From positions 166,441 through 230,440 of the forward strand of contig NZ_VSSR01000023.1 in the NCBI RefSeq assembly GCF_008123515.1: DNA of 64,000 nt, in the 5' to 3' direction. Within the stretch, counting starts at the first letter, position 1. Each line of letters opens with the position of its first letter. The position numbers and the translations under genes are program-made. Source of the DNA: Bradyrhizobium cytisi. GTDB taxonomy: Bacteria > Pseudomonadota > Alphaproteobacteria > Rhizobiales > Xanthobacteraceae. The notes under the pieces are model-generated. The model saw only the letters and a list, made by a program, of their open reading frames with translations, had not been told where the DNA came from and did no database searches. Below are positions 36,400 through 43,751 of this stretch, one piece after another.

Positions 36400-36699
36400 G
36401 GCGCATCCTCAAAACGAAACTCGGGTGAAGCTTTCATCTGCCTAGCTCAATTCGCTTCTCGCGTGCAGCGCTGTCTTGATTTGCACCCTGGTATTTTGGA
36501 TGCGGATGCCGCCTGCCCTCGGCGAGCCATATGCTGGCCAAATATCGATCACAGTGTTGAGAACTTAGTTCCTTGTATGCCTCGTTCGTATGCAAATGAC
36601 TATCAACCCATTGAAATTCCTTATCAAAGAAACTGAATCTGGATTTCGCTGGAAGCAAACGAGCCATGTGTTTTTGCATGGGAAACGGCTCAAAAGCCC
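36400..36699. other. intergenic stretch without a convincing gene
   Basis: Three hundred bases of lower GC than the neighbours, between hisN and the sRNA promoter. Open frames of about 80 codons occur on both strands but lack ribosome-binding sites and conserved motifs. It should hold the hisN promoter; I found no clear one. Confidence 0.4.
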
Positions 36700-36728
36700 T
36701 TGCACTTTGTGCGACGCGGCCGCATATT
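36700..36728 (+). promoter_or_regulatory. promoter of the mmgR/suhB-like sRNA
   Basis: TTGCAC (36700-36705) and CATATT (36723-36728) are spaced by exactly 17 nt, a good housekeeping promoter for this group. Initiation is expected near 36735. Confidence 0.6.
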
Positions 36729-36735
36729 GTTGCGG

Positions 36736-36824
36736 TGCGGTAGCGCTTCTCGCGTTACCGCTGCCCTCCTTGGGCGTTTCCTCCCTAGACTTGGGCCGCT
36801 TCTTCATCAGAAGCGGCCCTTTTT
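36736..36824 (+). ncRNA. mmgR/suhB family small RNA
   Basis: A predicted transcript of about 90 nt. It contains a hairpin, then CTCCTTGGGCGTTTCCTCCC with two anti-Shine-Dalgarno-like CUCC motifs, then ACTTGGGCCGCTTC, and ends in a perfect 11-bp terminator stem (36792-36802 with 36808-36818) and a T6 run. This order and these motifs match my memory of the alphaproteobacterial suhB/mmgR sRNA family, which in Sinorhizobium limits polyhydroxybutyrate accumulation. The adjacent inositol-monophosphatase-family gene agrees with the original naming of the motif. Not checked against a covariance model. Confidence 0.72.
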
Positions 36825-36925
36825 TCTTATGTCGCCCGTTTTCAGTTTAGCGCGCGTACGCTCGCGAAGCGAAAACGCATTCGCGCCTCTCGCGGAGAGC
36901 CCGATCTTTCGGGAAAGAGTCGCGT

Positions 36926-37816
36926 CTATTCCGCCGCGGCCTGGAACGGGCCGAGATCGCCGAACGGAATCGTGGTCGCCAGCACATCGGCGAGGACGCC
37001 AAAGTCGCGCGCCACCTGCGCAAAGCGCGGGCCGCGCTCGCGGCGTCGCTCGTCCATGTAGATGGCGCGATTGAGCTCGAGCTGCACCGCGTGCAGGCCA
37101 CTCGCAGGGTTGCCGTAATGCTCGGTGATGAAGCCGCCGGCATAGGGCTTGTTGCGGCCGATCGAATACCCGAGCCCGGTCATGGTCTCCTCGACGCGGT
37201 CGGGCAGCAGCGGTGCGCAGCTGGTGCCGTAGCGGTCGCCGATCACGACATCGGGGCGGCGCGGCTCGTCTCGAGAGACGCCGACCGACGGCATCGAGTG
37301 GCAGTCGACCAGCACCACGGTGCCGAACATCTGGTGCACCTTGTTGATCAGCCGGCGCAGCGCGCGATGATAGGGCTTGTACAGCGTCTCGATCCGCGCC
37401 AGCGCGTCGTCGACCAGGATGCGCTCGCGATAGATCTCCTGGCCGTCGCCGACCACGCGCGGAATGGTGCCCAACCCGCCCGCGACCCGCATCGAGCGCG
37501 TGTTCGCAAAGCTCGGCAGCCGGCCGGTGAACATGCGGGGATCGAGCTCATAAGGCTCGCGATTGACGTCGACATAGGAGCGGGGAAAGTTCACCCGCAC
37601 GGTCGGAAAGCCGCGATCGCTCAGATGGCCGATCAACTCGTCCATGAAGGAATCTTCGGACCGCCGAAGCTGCGGCACGTCGATCCGCGATGCTGCGAGG
37701 AATTCGTCCGGATAGGTCGAGCCGGAATGGGGCGAGTTGAAGATAACAGGCGCGCGCCACTCGGCGGGCTCCACGATCTCGAAGGCTGGCGACACCGCGC
37801 CGTCAAACCGGGTCAT
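36926..37816 (-). CDS. N-formylglutamate amidohydrolase family protein
   Basis: A 296-residue enzyme that would hydrolyse N-formylglutamate to glutamate and formate in histidine breakdown, or a related N-acyl amino acid. Family motifs: VIFNSPHSGSTYP at the N-terminus, FPRSYVDVNREPYELDP, RIHEPYH-like ETLYKPYHRALRRLI, LVDCHSMPS with a metal-site Asp/His, and GGFITEHYGNP. I chose ATG 37816 (MTRFDGAV). No hut genes are nearby, so the exact substrate is uncertain. Confidence 0.85.
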   Translation of the reverse strand: MTRFDGAVSPAFEIVEPAEWRAPVIFNSPHSGSTYPDEFLAASRIDVPQLRRSEDSFMDELIGHLSDRGFPTVRVNFPRSYVDVNREPYELDPRMFTGRLPSFANTRSMRVAGGLGTIPRVVGDGQEIYRERILVDDALARIETLYKPYHRALRRLINKVHQMFGTVVLVDCHSMPSVGVSRDEPRRPDVVIGDRYGTSCAPLLPDRVEETMTGLGYSIGRNKPYAGGFITEHYGNPASGLHAVQLELNRAIYMDERRRERGPRFAQVARDFGVLADVLATTIPFGDLGPFQAAAE

Positions 37817-38153
37817 CTTCTCAGGCTTCGTCCCTTCACGCCGCAAGATCCGGCCAAAATCCAGCAAGCCCCAGATCGAGTGATTCGGCCGATCGAGCGG
37901 CTCTTATGTGTCGTCATTGTCCGGAATCGCAACCATTCTGCCAAGCGAAAAGATGCGATCGGCGCTGGAACATGTCTTAACCGTGCGGGCAGGGAGACGG
38001 GGATGTGCAGACGCGTCTCGATTGATTCATGCCGCATTCGGGTTCACAAGGGGCCGCACCGGTCGGGCCCATGGTAAAGATTTTCACCCGAAATTTACCC
38101 TCTGTCGGGCTTAGTGACCTCTGCATATCCTTTGGGGATTCGACGTTCCTGCC
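37817..38153. other. 337-bp divergent region upstream of cpdR
   Basis: Holds the promoters of the amidohydrolase (minus) and cpdR (plus). I see no convincing gene and no clear CtrA-type TTAA-N7-TTAA box. Confidence 0.4.
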
Positions 38154-38513
38154 ATGCCAAAAATCCTGCTCGCCGAAGACGACAACGACATGCGCCGTTT
38201 CCTGGTCAAGGCGCTGGAAAACGCCGGTTTCCAGGTCTCGTCCCATGACAACGGCATGGCCGCCTATCAGCGGTTGCGGGAAGAGCCGTTCGAGATGCTC
38301 CTGACCGACATCGTGATGCCGGAGATGGACGGCATCGAGCTCGCCCGCCGGGCCTCGGAACTCGACCCCGACATCAAGATCATGTTCATCACCGGCTTCG
38401 CCGCGGTCGCCCTGAACTCGGATTCGGACGCCCCCAAGAACGCCAAGGTGCTGTCGAAACCCGTTCACCTGCGCGAATTGGTGAGCGAAGTGAACAAGAT
38501 GCTGGCGGCCTAA
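38154..38513 (+). CDS. cpdR: single-domain response regulator CpdR
   Basis: A 119-residue receiver domain with no output domain. The acidic pocket (LLAEDD), phosphoacceptor Asp52 (LLTDIVMPEMDG), the switch Thr (MFITGF) and conserved Lys (LSKPVH) are all present. The sequence is almost the consensus of alphaproteobacterial CpdR. CpdR, phosphorylated through the CckA-ChpT relay, controls delivery of substrates such as CtrA regulators to ClpXP during the cell cycle. Located just before a tRNA-Val gene. Confidence 0.93.
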   Translation: MPKILLAEDDNDMRRFLVKALENAGFQVSSHDNGMAAYQRLREEPFEMLLTDIVMPEMDGIELARRASELDPDIKIMFITGFAAVALNSDSDAPKNAKVLSKPVHLRELVSEVNKMLAA

Positions 38514-38588
38514 ATTGGCCCCCTTCCGTCCTTGCACCGGCTCCCCCGAGCCGTTATAGGGACCCCACCCGACGTAAGTGGACTATTA

Positions 38589-38663
38589 GGGCACGTAGCT
38601 CAGCGGGAGAGCACTACCTTGACATGGTAGGGGTCACAGGTTCGATCCCTGTCGTGCCCACCA
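38589..38663 (+). tRNA. tRNA-Val (anticodon GAC)
   Basis: A complete 75-nt cloverleaf. Acceptor GGGCACG pairs with CGTGCCC, followed by A and an encoded CCA. The D-arm contains AGCTCAGCGGGAGAGC. The anticodon stem CTACC/GGTAG surrounds loop TTGACAT (GAC reads GUC, valine). The T-arm is CACAGGTTCGATCCCTGTC-like. It marks the end of the intact core region of this window. Confidence 0.97.
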
Positions 38664-39020
38664 TCCTCTTCAATGACTTAGGCGCCCCGCGCCTGAGGCC
38701 TGAAGGGGTGGTTTCCACGAAATTTCCACGAAGGCCCATTTCGGCGTGGGTTGCCCCGTCCAGATGAGGCTGGCTGCCCCAATGCGGGCGCTCGGTTTCC
38801 AGCCCCCTGGAGAGGGATGCCGAAGCAAAGCCTTGCTTCCCCCACGTTACTCCGAAGGTAACGCAGAAGGCCGCGTGCTCTTTCTCGATCGTCGCTTCGG
38901 CCGTAGCCATCACTTTCTCTATCCCGCATCGAGCGCGCTAGTTCGTATTGACTGGAAAACAGCGCGCCTGGGCAGTGTCACGCGAAGCGCCTCTTTCGTC
39001 AACAGTAGGTTTCTCGTGGT
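38664..39020. other. non-coding scar downstream of tRNA-Val
   Basis: No convincing gene. It starts with a small hairpin (AGGCGC-CCC-GCGCCT at 38680-38694), then a pair of direct repeats at 38712-38732, then about 280 bases without recognised features. The layout resembles the attP arm of an integrative element that once used this tRNA gene. Confidence 0.35.
38712..38732 (+). repeat. paired 10-bp direct repeats near tRNA-Val
   Basis: TTTCCACGAA occurs twice, at 38712-38721 and 38723-38732, 49 nt past the tRNA 3' end. Short direct repeats at this distance are typical of integrase arm-binding sites. Confidence 0.45.
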
Positions 39021-39040
39021 TAAGCCAGTGCACTGGCTTA
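39021..39040. promoter_or_regulatory. perfect 20-bp palindrome upstream of the 39083 gene
   Basis: TAAGCCAGTGCACTGGCTTA reads the same on both strands. Its right end overlaps a -10-like TATACT (39039-39044), and the next gene starts 43 nt on. The position suggests a dimeric repressor site, probably for autoregulation. Confidence 0.6.
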
Positions 39041-39082
39041 TACTAATGGGCCTTTCCTCTCTCCATTCGGCCTCCTCAGCGC

Positions 39083-39844
39083 ATGTCCCCATCTCCAGGA
39101 AGATTAGCCAGCGAGTGGTTCGCTTATATTCGGCCTCACGTCCGGCCATACGAGGCGCTGGGCCGGGGTGATCGCCGCGACTACATCGCCAAGCTGTCGA
39201 AGCGGGTGAAGCTGAGCGACAATACGCTCCGGCGTTTTATCTCGGCTGCCCAGTACCTGGAGGCCGAGGGCATCACTGAGCTGCCGTCCGGAGCTCGAAT
39301 GCCCGTGGCTGCCGTGGAGCGCGTCGCTCGCATTGCCGCGCGCGAGCCCGAGAGACGGCAGCAGCTGCTCAAGGATGTTGCCGAGGGCAGGCTGACGATC
39401 GTTCAACTCAGGGGGATGCTCAAGAAGAACAGCAAGACGGCCGCCAGGCGCCGGCGCGCTTCAATTTTAGAAGAGCCGCTGGAGGAGCGGGCGTTGGCGG
39501 CGCTTGAAGCGCGAGGGGTTCTCAAGCGGTCCGATGCCGTGCTTGCCACGTTTCAGGGGCTGGACCAGTGGTCGTACTTCGACTCGCACACCAAGCCTGC
39601 TCTGATTATTCTTCTTTCGCGGGACCGGCGCATCATCGTCATGGATGACAGATCGATAGGTGGTACGGCTGCCTCATTCATCAGGCAACGGAGAGAATTC
39701 TTGCGCAACATCCTCGCCGGTGTGGGGCTTTATGACTTGGTCCTCGTCTTCGCCTCGATCTGGCACGAGGACATTGGGAAATTGGTGTGCGCTATGCGAC
39801 CCGAGATGCGGCAGCGCATTATTCTGTTAGGGCCGGAGGCGTAG
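39083..39844 (+). CDS. uncharacterised protein, possible DNA-binding N-terminus
   Basis: A 253-residue protein I cannot assign. Residues 1-110 are helical and basic; LSKRVKLSDNTLRRFISAAQYLE looks like a helix-turn-helix of a ParB/KorB-like type, followed by PVAAVERVARIAARE and a Lys/Arg-rich stretch (KKNSKTAARRRRAS). Residues 125-253 look like a separate alpha/beta domain (LIILLSRDRRIIVMDDRS, LVLVFASIWHEDIGKLVCAM). No signal peptide or membrane helix. It stands alone between a tRNA-Val scar and a tRNA fragment, behind a perfect palindrome. It may be a regulator or partition-like gene of a lost integrative element. Confidence 0.55.
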   Translation: MSPSPGRLASEWFAYIRPHVRPYEALGRGDRRDYIAKLSKRVKLSDNTLRRFISAAQYLEAEGITELPSGARMPVAAVERVARIAAREPERRQQLLKDVAEGRLTIVQLRGMLKKNSKTAARRRRASILEEPLEERALAALEARGVLKRSDAVLATFQGLDQWSYFDSHTKPALIILLSRDRRIIVMDDRSIGGTAASFIRQRREFLRNILAGVGLYDLVLVFASIWHEDIGKLVCAMRPEMRQRIILLGPEA

Positions 39845-40031
39845 CTGCAAGGAGAATCAATCTGCGCGAGGCTGGTCCAAAGCTGCCCGGGACACACCCA
39901 CTAGGCCGAACAGCGATGTGGTCGCGTTGTTTCTCAGCCATCTCGGCCACAGCGCAGCTTGCGATCGGCAGTGCGATTACCCCAAATCTACTAACAACGT
40001 ATCTAACAAGAGCTACGCAGTGTCCAGAATA
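39845..40031. other. short non-coding stretch before the tRNA fragment
   Basis: No gene seen. The last 50 bases (about 39975-40020) are AT-rich with several AAC/TCTAAC repeats and adjoin the attachment-like tRNA fragment. Confidence 0.3.
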
Positions 40032-40081
40032 CGGGAATCATAATCCTGGGGTCGGGGGTTCGAGTCCCTCTCCCGCTACCA
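40032..40081 (+). tRNA. 3' fragment of a CAT-anticodon tRNA (attachment-site duplication)
   Basis: Fifty bases form the anticodon arm (CGGGA / TCCTG around ATCATAA, anticodon CAT), variable loop, T-arm (GGGGGTTCGAGTCCCTC) and 3' acceptor strand TCCCGCT-A-CCA. The 5' half (acceptor AGCGGGA and D-arm) is absent, so this is not a functional gene. Integrases often leave such 3' copies. The element it bounded should lie to its left, with the intact tRNA elsewhere. Confidence 0.8.
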
Positions 40082-40110
40082 AGATATTCTCCTTCCAATT
40101 CAATATCTTG
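40080..40110. repeat. inverted repeat just after the tRNA fragment
   Basis: CAAGATATT (40080-40088) and AATATCTTG (40102-40110) are perfect 9-bp complements 13 nt apart. No T-run follows. It may be a recombinase or excisionase site. Confidence 0.5.
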
Positions 40111-40162
40111 TCAGCATTTAGGCCGGTCATTTTCATCGTCGGAAAATCCGAATAGCGGTCGC

Positions 40163-40182
40163 TGTACCCACTTTTGTACCCA
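40163..40182 (+). repeat. paired 8-bp direct repeats TGTACCCA
   Basis: TGTACCCA occurs at 40163-40170 and 40175-40182, with a 4-nt gap. The spacing relative to the tRNA fragment resembles the repeats behind tRNA-Val, consistent with integrase arm sites. Confidence 0.4.
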
Positions 40183-40195
40183 AGATTTCGAATCC

Positions 40196-41050
40196 TTGCC
40201 TCTTGCCGGCACCGAGGCGATCGTCCCGGCCATAATCTTCACCGCATCCGACCTGCACGGCGAGGTCTGGTCGCACGGCTACAACGTGCCCGAGGAACTG
40301 GACTTCGACGTCGCGGTGTTCGCCGGCGACGTCCACCACGCCTACCGGGCGGTGAGCTGGATGAGCAACCAGCGCGCGCTGTGGCACAAGCCCGTGCTCT
40401 TCGTCGCCGGCAACCACGAATATTACGGCAGCATCAAAGAGGACGCCGCGGCCATGATCCGCGACAGGTCGCGCGGGACGAACGTCACCTTTTTGGACGC
40501 CGACGAGGTGCCGATCATCGACGGCGTCCGCTTCCTCGGCTGCACGCTGTGGACCGACTACCGCTTCGAGGCCGAGAGCCAGGCGCACGGCCTCCACGCC
40601 GGACGGTACCTGAACGACAACAAATTCATCCGGACCTCGGATGGCGCCGAATTCCCGAAGCCGTTCACGCCCGTCGAGGCCCTCAAGCGCCATCTGGCCG
40701 AACGACGCTGGCTGACCGATCGCCTCTCCGAGGAGCACGACGGCCCGACCGTGTGCATCACCCACCACGGGGTCCACCCCGGGTCGCTGCACCCGCGCTA
40801 CGCCGACGACGAGGCGATGAACGCCTCCTTCATTAGCGACCTGTCCGACGCGATCGCGGAGTACCGGCCGGCCCTGTGGATCCACGGTCACGTCCACGAC
40901 AGCCACGATTACACCGTGGGCGGCGACGGCGGCGACTTGACTCGCATCGTCTGCAATCCAGCCGGTTACGCCTGGTCGCCGAATCCCGACTTTATTCCCG
41001 ACTCGGTCGTCGAGGTGCCGGACTGGGCGCCCCGGCCGCGCTTCCGCTAG
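40196..41050 (+). CDS. calcineurin-like metallophosphoesterase
   Basis: About 284 residues with all five metallophosphoesterase motifs: ASDLHGE, FAGDVHH, AGNHEYY, THHGVHPGS and HGHVHDSHDY. The two-metal site is therefore complete. Such proteins hydrolyse phosphomonoesters or diesters; phage-borne versions are common. The TTG at 40196 is the only start upstream of the first motif, and the fold normally begins at about IIFTASDLHGE, so the native start may have been lost at the recombination junction just upstream. The last bases overlap the end of a convergent small gene. Confidence 0.8.
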   Translation: MPLAGTEAIVPAIIFTASDLHGEVWSHGYNVPEELDFDVAVFAGDVHHAYRAVSWMSNQRALWHKPVLFVAGNHEYYGSIKEDAAAMIRDRSRGTNVTFLDADEVPIIDGVRFLGCTLWTDYRFEAESQAHGLHAGRYLNDNKFIRTSDGAEFPKPFTPVEALKRHLAERRWLTDRLSEEHDGPTVCITHHGVHPGSLHPRYADDEAMNASFISDLSDAIAEYRPALWIHGHVHDSHDYTVGGDGGDLTRIVCNPAGYAWSPNPDFIPDSVVEVPDWAPRPRFR

Positions 41051-41253
41051 TCCTTGCGCCTAGGCACCCGTCGCCCGCGCAGGAATCCAAAACTCGCCCT
41101 CGCATAGACCTCCGCCAGCTCCTGCTCGAGCGCCGCGTTCGCGACGATCAGCGCGCGCACCGCATCGAGCGGATCGCCGCCGCAGGCCTCGACGGCCTCG
41201 CGGACGGCGGCTCTCCAGCTCGGCGGCCTGGTCCACGGGTTGCTGCGCGGCAA
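41047..41253 (-). CDS. small hypothetical protein, phage-like block
   Basis: 68 residues, starting at TTG 41253 directly after the TGA of the preceding gene (TGATTG coupling). A helical middle (VREAVEACGGDPLDAVRALIVANAALEQELAEVYARA) and a basic end (RGRRVPRRKD). Unknown function; probably part of a prophage gene string on the minus strand. Confidence 0.5.
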   Translation of the reverse strand: MPRSNPWTRPPSWRAAVREAVEACGGDPLDAVRALIVANAALEQELAEVYARASFGFLRGRRVPRRKD

Positions 41254-41586
41254 TCAGGAATCGTAATCATGCCAATGGTTGCGGGCGAATCCCCTCCGAC
41301 CGAAATGTTCGACATCGACGGCGTGCCAGCGCTCCGCGTCCGCATGGTCGGCGTAGGAGTCGAGCCCGATGGAGCGCTGAAACGCAGCTTTGGCGGCGGC
41401 ATCGTCGGCGTTCTCGATCTCCACCGTTAGGTCGTACGTCGGCATGTGCCCGCCGGCGCGGGGCGCCACCGTGACGATCCGGCCGATCGAGTGAGGGTTC
41501 GTCGTCGACGTCGGTATGGCCACGAGCAGCCGCTCGCCGACGACCGGGGGCGCGCCGTTCGTCGACAGGATCGCGTGCACTACCAT
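41254..41586 (-). CDS. hypothetical protein, phage-like block
   Basis: 110 residues from ATG 41586. Beta-rich N-terminal half (HAILSTNGAPPVVGERLLVAIPTS, GRIVTVAPRAGG) and a helical part (DDAAAKAAFQRSIGLDSYADHADAERWHAVDVEHFGR). No known family recognised. Its start overlaps the end of the upstream 47-residue gene, as in compact phage operons. Confidence 0.55.
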   Translation of the reverse strand: MVVHAILSTNGAPPVVGERLLVAIPTSTTNPHSIGRIVTVAPRAGGHMPTYDLTVEIENADDAAAKAAFQRSIGLDSYADHADAERWHAVDVEHFGRRGFARNHWHDYDS

Positions 41587-41723
41587 CGCAGCTTCTCCCT
41601 CCGCGCCGCCAGCCGCGACCGGCCGGCATCGGCCAGGCGCCGCCGCCACGGCAGCTCGGGCAGCTCGCCGGCGACGACCGCGAGCAGCGCCATGACGACG
41701 AATCCGATCAGCGCGGCCGCCAT
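41580..41723 (-). CDS. small single-helix membrane protein
   Basis: 47 residues: MAAALIGFVVMALLAVVAGELP forms one hydrophobic helix, then a basic tail (WRRRLADAGRSRLAARREKLRW). The ATG at 41723 overlaps the TGA of the gene upstream (TGATG) and its stop overlaps the next gene. Unknown function; the size fits a phage lysis or accessory peptide but nothing proves it. Confidence 0.5.
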   Translation of the reverse strand: MAAALIGFVVMALLAVVAGELPELPWRRRLADAGRSRLAARREKLRW

Positions 41724-42048
41724 CACACGGCCACCCCATCCAGCGGGATGTCGTCGCCGGCTTGCTCGCCCAGCAGGTAGACCCGCTGCGCCGTCCGGAT
41801 CCACCTGGACTTGCGGTCGAACCAAAACACGGCGGTCGTGCTGATCTTGTCGCCGTCCTGAAACGCCGGGTCCGGGTGCCCCTTCACGTGGCCGCGCACC
41901 TTGAGAACGAACTCCTTTCCGATCGCCTTCACCTCGGTCGACCAATCGTGACAGGCGCGCGCTGCATCAGAAGCGGGGATGGCTGCTCGCCGCACGTGTA
42001 GCATTCGAGATCGCGCGCCAGCGTTTCCTTGATTCCTGTGTTCGACAT
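41723..42048 (-). pseudogene. frameshifted small protein with Cys-pair N-terminus
   Basis: The ATG at 42048 opens a frame (MSNTGIKETLARDLECYTCGE) that ends after 39 codons. A different frame then continues as STEVKAIGKEFVLKVRGHVKGHPDPAFQDGDKISTTAVFWFDRKSRWI to the stop at 41723. The two parts look like one original protein of about 108 residues joined by a single-base change near 41950-41970. The C-terminal half is well formed, so a shorter product could still exist. Family unknown. Confidence 0.5.
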
Positions 42049-42059
42049 CGCGTCCTCCC

Positions 42060-42716
42060 TTAGTGGCGCATCGCGTTAGTGTCGCGGGCTTCCAGCGTCG
42101 CCCGCACGATCTTCTGCAGCGCGCGCGCATCGACATGCCGCGCGCCTGCCAGGCCTTCGCCATGACGTTCAGCTCGTCCGGCGCGAACGGAGCGGCGTAC
42201 CCGACCCATTCGTCCTCGAGCAGCATGTCGTCGATGATCGAACCCGCCAGCAACGGCAGGTTCGACCAGCCGCGGCGCCGGCACCTTCACCACACGAAAT
42301 CTGTCCCGCAGGTGACTCGGCAGCACGCTGACGTCGTTCGCCGTGCAGATGAAGCTGACTGCTGAAAAATCGAATTCGCAGTCGGTCGATTGGTCACGGT
42401 AATTTTTCGCCGTCTCCTGCTCCAGGAAAGAGAGCAACGAATTGAACAGGCTGCCGTGGGTTTGGCTGGACGCCGCCTTGTCGATCTCGTCGATGAACAC
42501 CAGCGGGTTGGCCGTCTTCGACGCCAGCACGGCGCGCGCCGGCACCGAGGCTTCGGTGTTGCTCCAGCCCTTGCTGGTACCCGCGAACTGTCCATCGGCG
42601 CTCGCGTCCGCTTGGTACCTCTGGACGTGCTGCCAGCCCACGGCTGCCGCGAGCTTCCTCACGACCCTGCTTTTGGAAACCCCGGGTGGTCCAAGCAGGA
42701 TGGTCGGTTTCCCCAT
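42060..42716 (-). pseudogene. AAA+ ATPase (Lon/MoxR-like), truncated and frameshifted
   Basis: Walker A appears as LLGPPGVSKSR (the usual GK preceded by G is changed: GVSKS for GxGKS). Walker B is LVFIDEIDKA, sensor 1 is FICTANDV and an arginine finger lies in LRDRFR. After VPAPR the frame is lost and continues in the next frame as LLAGSIIDDMLLEDEWVGYAAPFAPDELN, then returns for ALQKIVRATLEARD. The N-terminal domain expected before Walker A is missing, since only MGKPT precedes it. Two compensating frameshifts plus 5' loss make a functional product unlikely. Confidence 0.7.
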
Positions 42717-42804
42717 GATCGAGACCGACGCGCAGGCGTACGGCCTGACCAAGTGCGAAGGCTACCTGATCCAGGAGTTGGCGAAGCGGGGGCTGCTGCC
42801 ATGA
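42715..42804 (+). pseudogene. possible 3' fragment of a small gene
   Basis: A 29-codon frame (MIETDAQAYGLTKCEGYLIQELAKRGLLP) whose ATG overlaps the divergent truncated ATPase start by two bases, which suggests a deletion junction here. Its TGA overlaps the next ATG (ATGA), so it was once translationally linked to the 42801 gene. Confidence 0.35.
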
Positions 42805-43091
42805 CGAAGCTCAAGCCCTGCACGCCCACACACCGCTCGACGCCATCGTCTACGGCCGGCTCGGCGCGGTCTCGATGCAGCCGGCCTCCGCGGACAAGCG
42901 CTTCCGGCGCCAGCTCGCCGAACGCAACGTCGCCGTCGCGGGCCTGACCGAAGGCGAATGCCAGCACATGCACCAGCTGGCCCACAAGTATCGGAAGCAG
43001 AGTCCGCCGCATCGGCAAGGAGATCGAGCCCGAGCCTATCTGGAGCGGCGGTCGGCCGACCAGCAACACGCTGCACGAGGAGATCGCGTGA
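42801..43091 (+). pseudogene. phage-like small protein with two compensating frameshifts
   Basis: The ATG at 42801 and the stop at 43089-43091 are in one frame (MTKLKPC... and ...IGKEIEPEPIWSGGRPTSNTLHEEIA). The middle is sensible only in another frame (LDAIVYGRLGAVSMQPASADKRFRRQLAERNVAVAGLTEGEC). Together they would make about 97 residues. Frame changes lie near 42832 and 42995. Family unknown; coupled by overlaps to neighbours on both sides. Confidence 0.5.
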
Positions 43092-43219
43092 TGCCGGTGC
43101 CGTTCCTGCTGTTCGCGCGCGCCGTCCTATTCGCCTGGTCGTGGGGCGCGCTGGCGTGCGTCAAGCCCGTGTTCGACGCCATCGAGGCCGAGCTGGAGAG
43201 ACAAGGAGTCGAGCCGTGA
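43091..43219 (+). CDS. small membrane protein, phage-like block
   Basis: 42 residues with one hydrophobic helix (PFLLFARAVLFAWSWGALACV) and an acidic end. The ATG overlaps the upstream TGA and its TGA overlaps the next GTG. Unknown function. Confidence 0.45.
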   Translation: MPVPFLLFARAVLFAWSWGALACVKPVFDAIEAELERQGVEP

Positions 43220-43522
43220 CGGAAGCCGAGCGCAAAGCGCGTGAGACCATCGCCATGCTGTACCGCGAGACGCCGCCTGAGGTGGCTCGCCGGCTATGGA
43301 GACCGGCTGGCGCTCACGGCCAGCTCGGCTTCTACATCTGCCGCATGTAGGGCTCGCCTGCGACGCCCGCGGAGGTGTGCGCGCGACACCTGCAGGGGCG
43401 GCGGTCTGCAGTGCCTCAGCGAGCGCATCTACTTCGCCGCTGTCGTCGGCGGAAACGTGCCGTGGAGCGACCGGGCCGCCAACACCACCGAGTTGGGCGG
43501 CGACGAGATGAGCGGAGCGTGA
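43216..43522 (+). pseudogene. broken small gene
   Basis: A GTG at 43216 opens 44 codons (MTEAERKARETIAMLYRETPPEVARRLW...) ending at 43350. A second plausible piece, CLSERIYFAAVVGGNVPWSDRAANTTELGGDEMSGA, lies in another frame and ends at 43522. They may be one frameshifted gene or two remnants. Confidence 0.35.
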
Positions 43523-43751
43523 GGCCGGAATGAAAGTCGGACCTGCCGTCATTGCCCCACGGAGCATGGAACGCGGCTTAGCTTCACATGAGGCGCACGG
43601 CTGCGGGACGCGTCACCGCGCCGATCTATTGGTTATTTGACAGGGCCCCCGGGCTTTTCGCGCATAGACTGTTGACCTTCGCCGGGCGTGCGGCGATCGT
43701 CATTTTCGAACCTGCGCTTCAAAGCGCACCGAGAAGCAACTAAGAGGCTTC

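Noticed and set aside
36434..36679. 81-codon minus-strand frame upstream of hisN
   Set aside because: No ribosome-binding site or motif. The region is better explained as promoter DNA.
38614..38913. Minus-strand frame ending in GTTGIEPVTPTMSR
   Set aside because: This peptide is the antisense translation of a tRNA gene (here tRNA-Val) and is a known false gene call.
39787..40155. Plus-strand frame containing NPGVGGSSPSPATK
   Set aside because: The peptide is the translation of the T-arm and acceptor of the tRNA fragment at 40032-40081, another classic false call.
43637..43664. TTGACA...TAGACT as a promoter for the 43752 gene
   Set aside because: The hexamers are good but 22 nt apart, too far for a normal housekeeping promoter.
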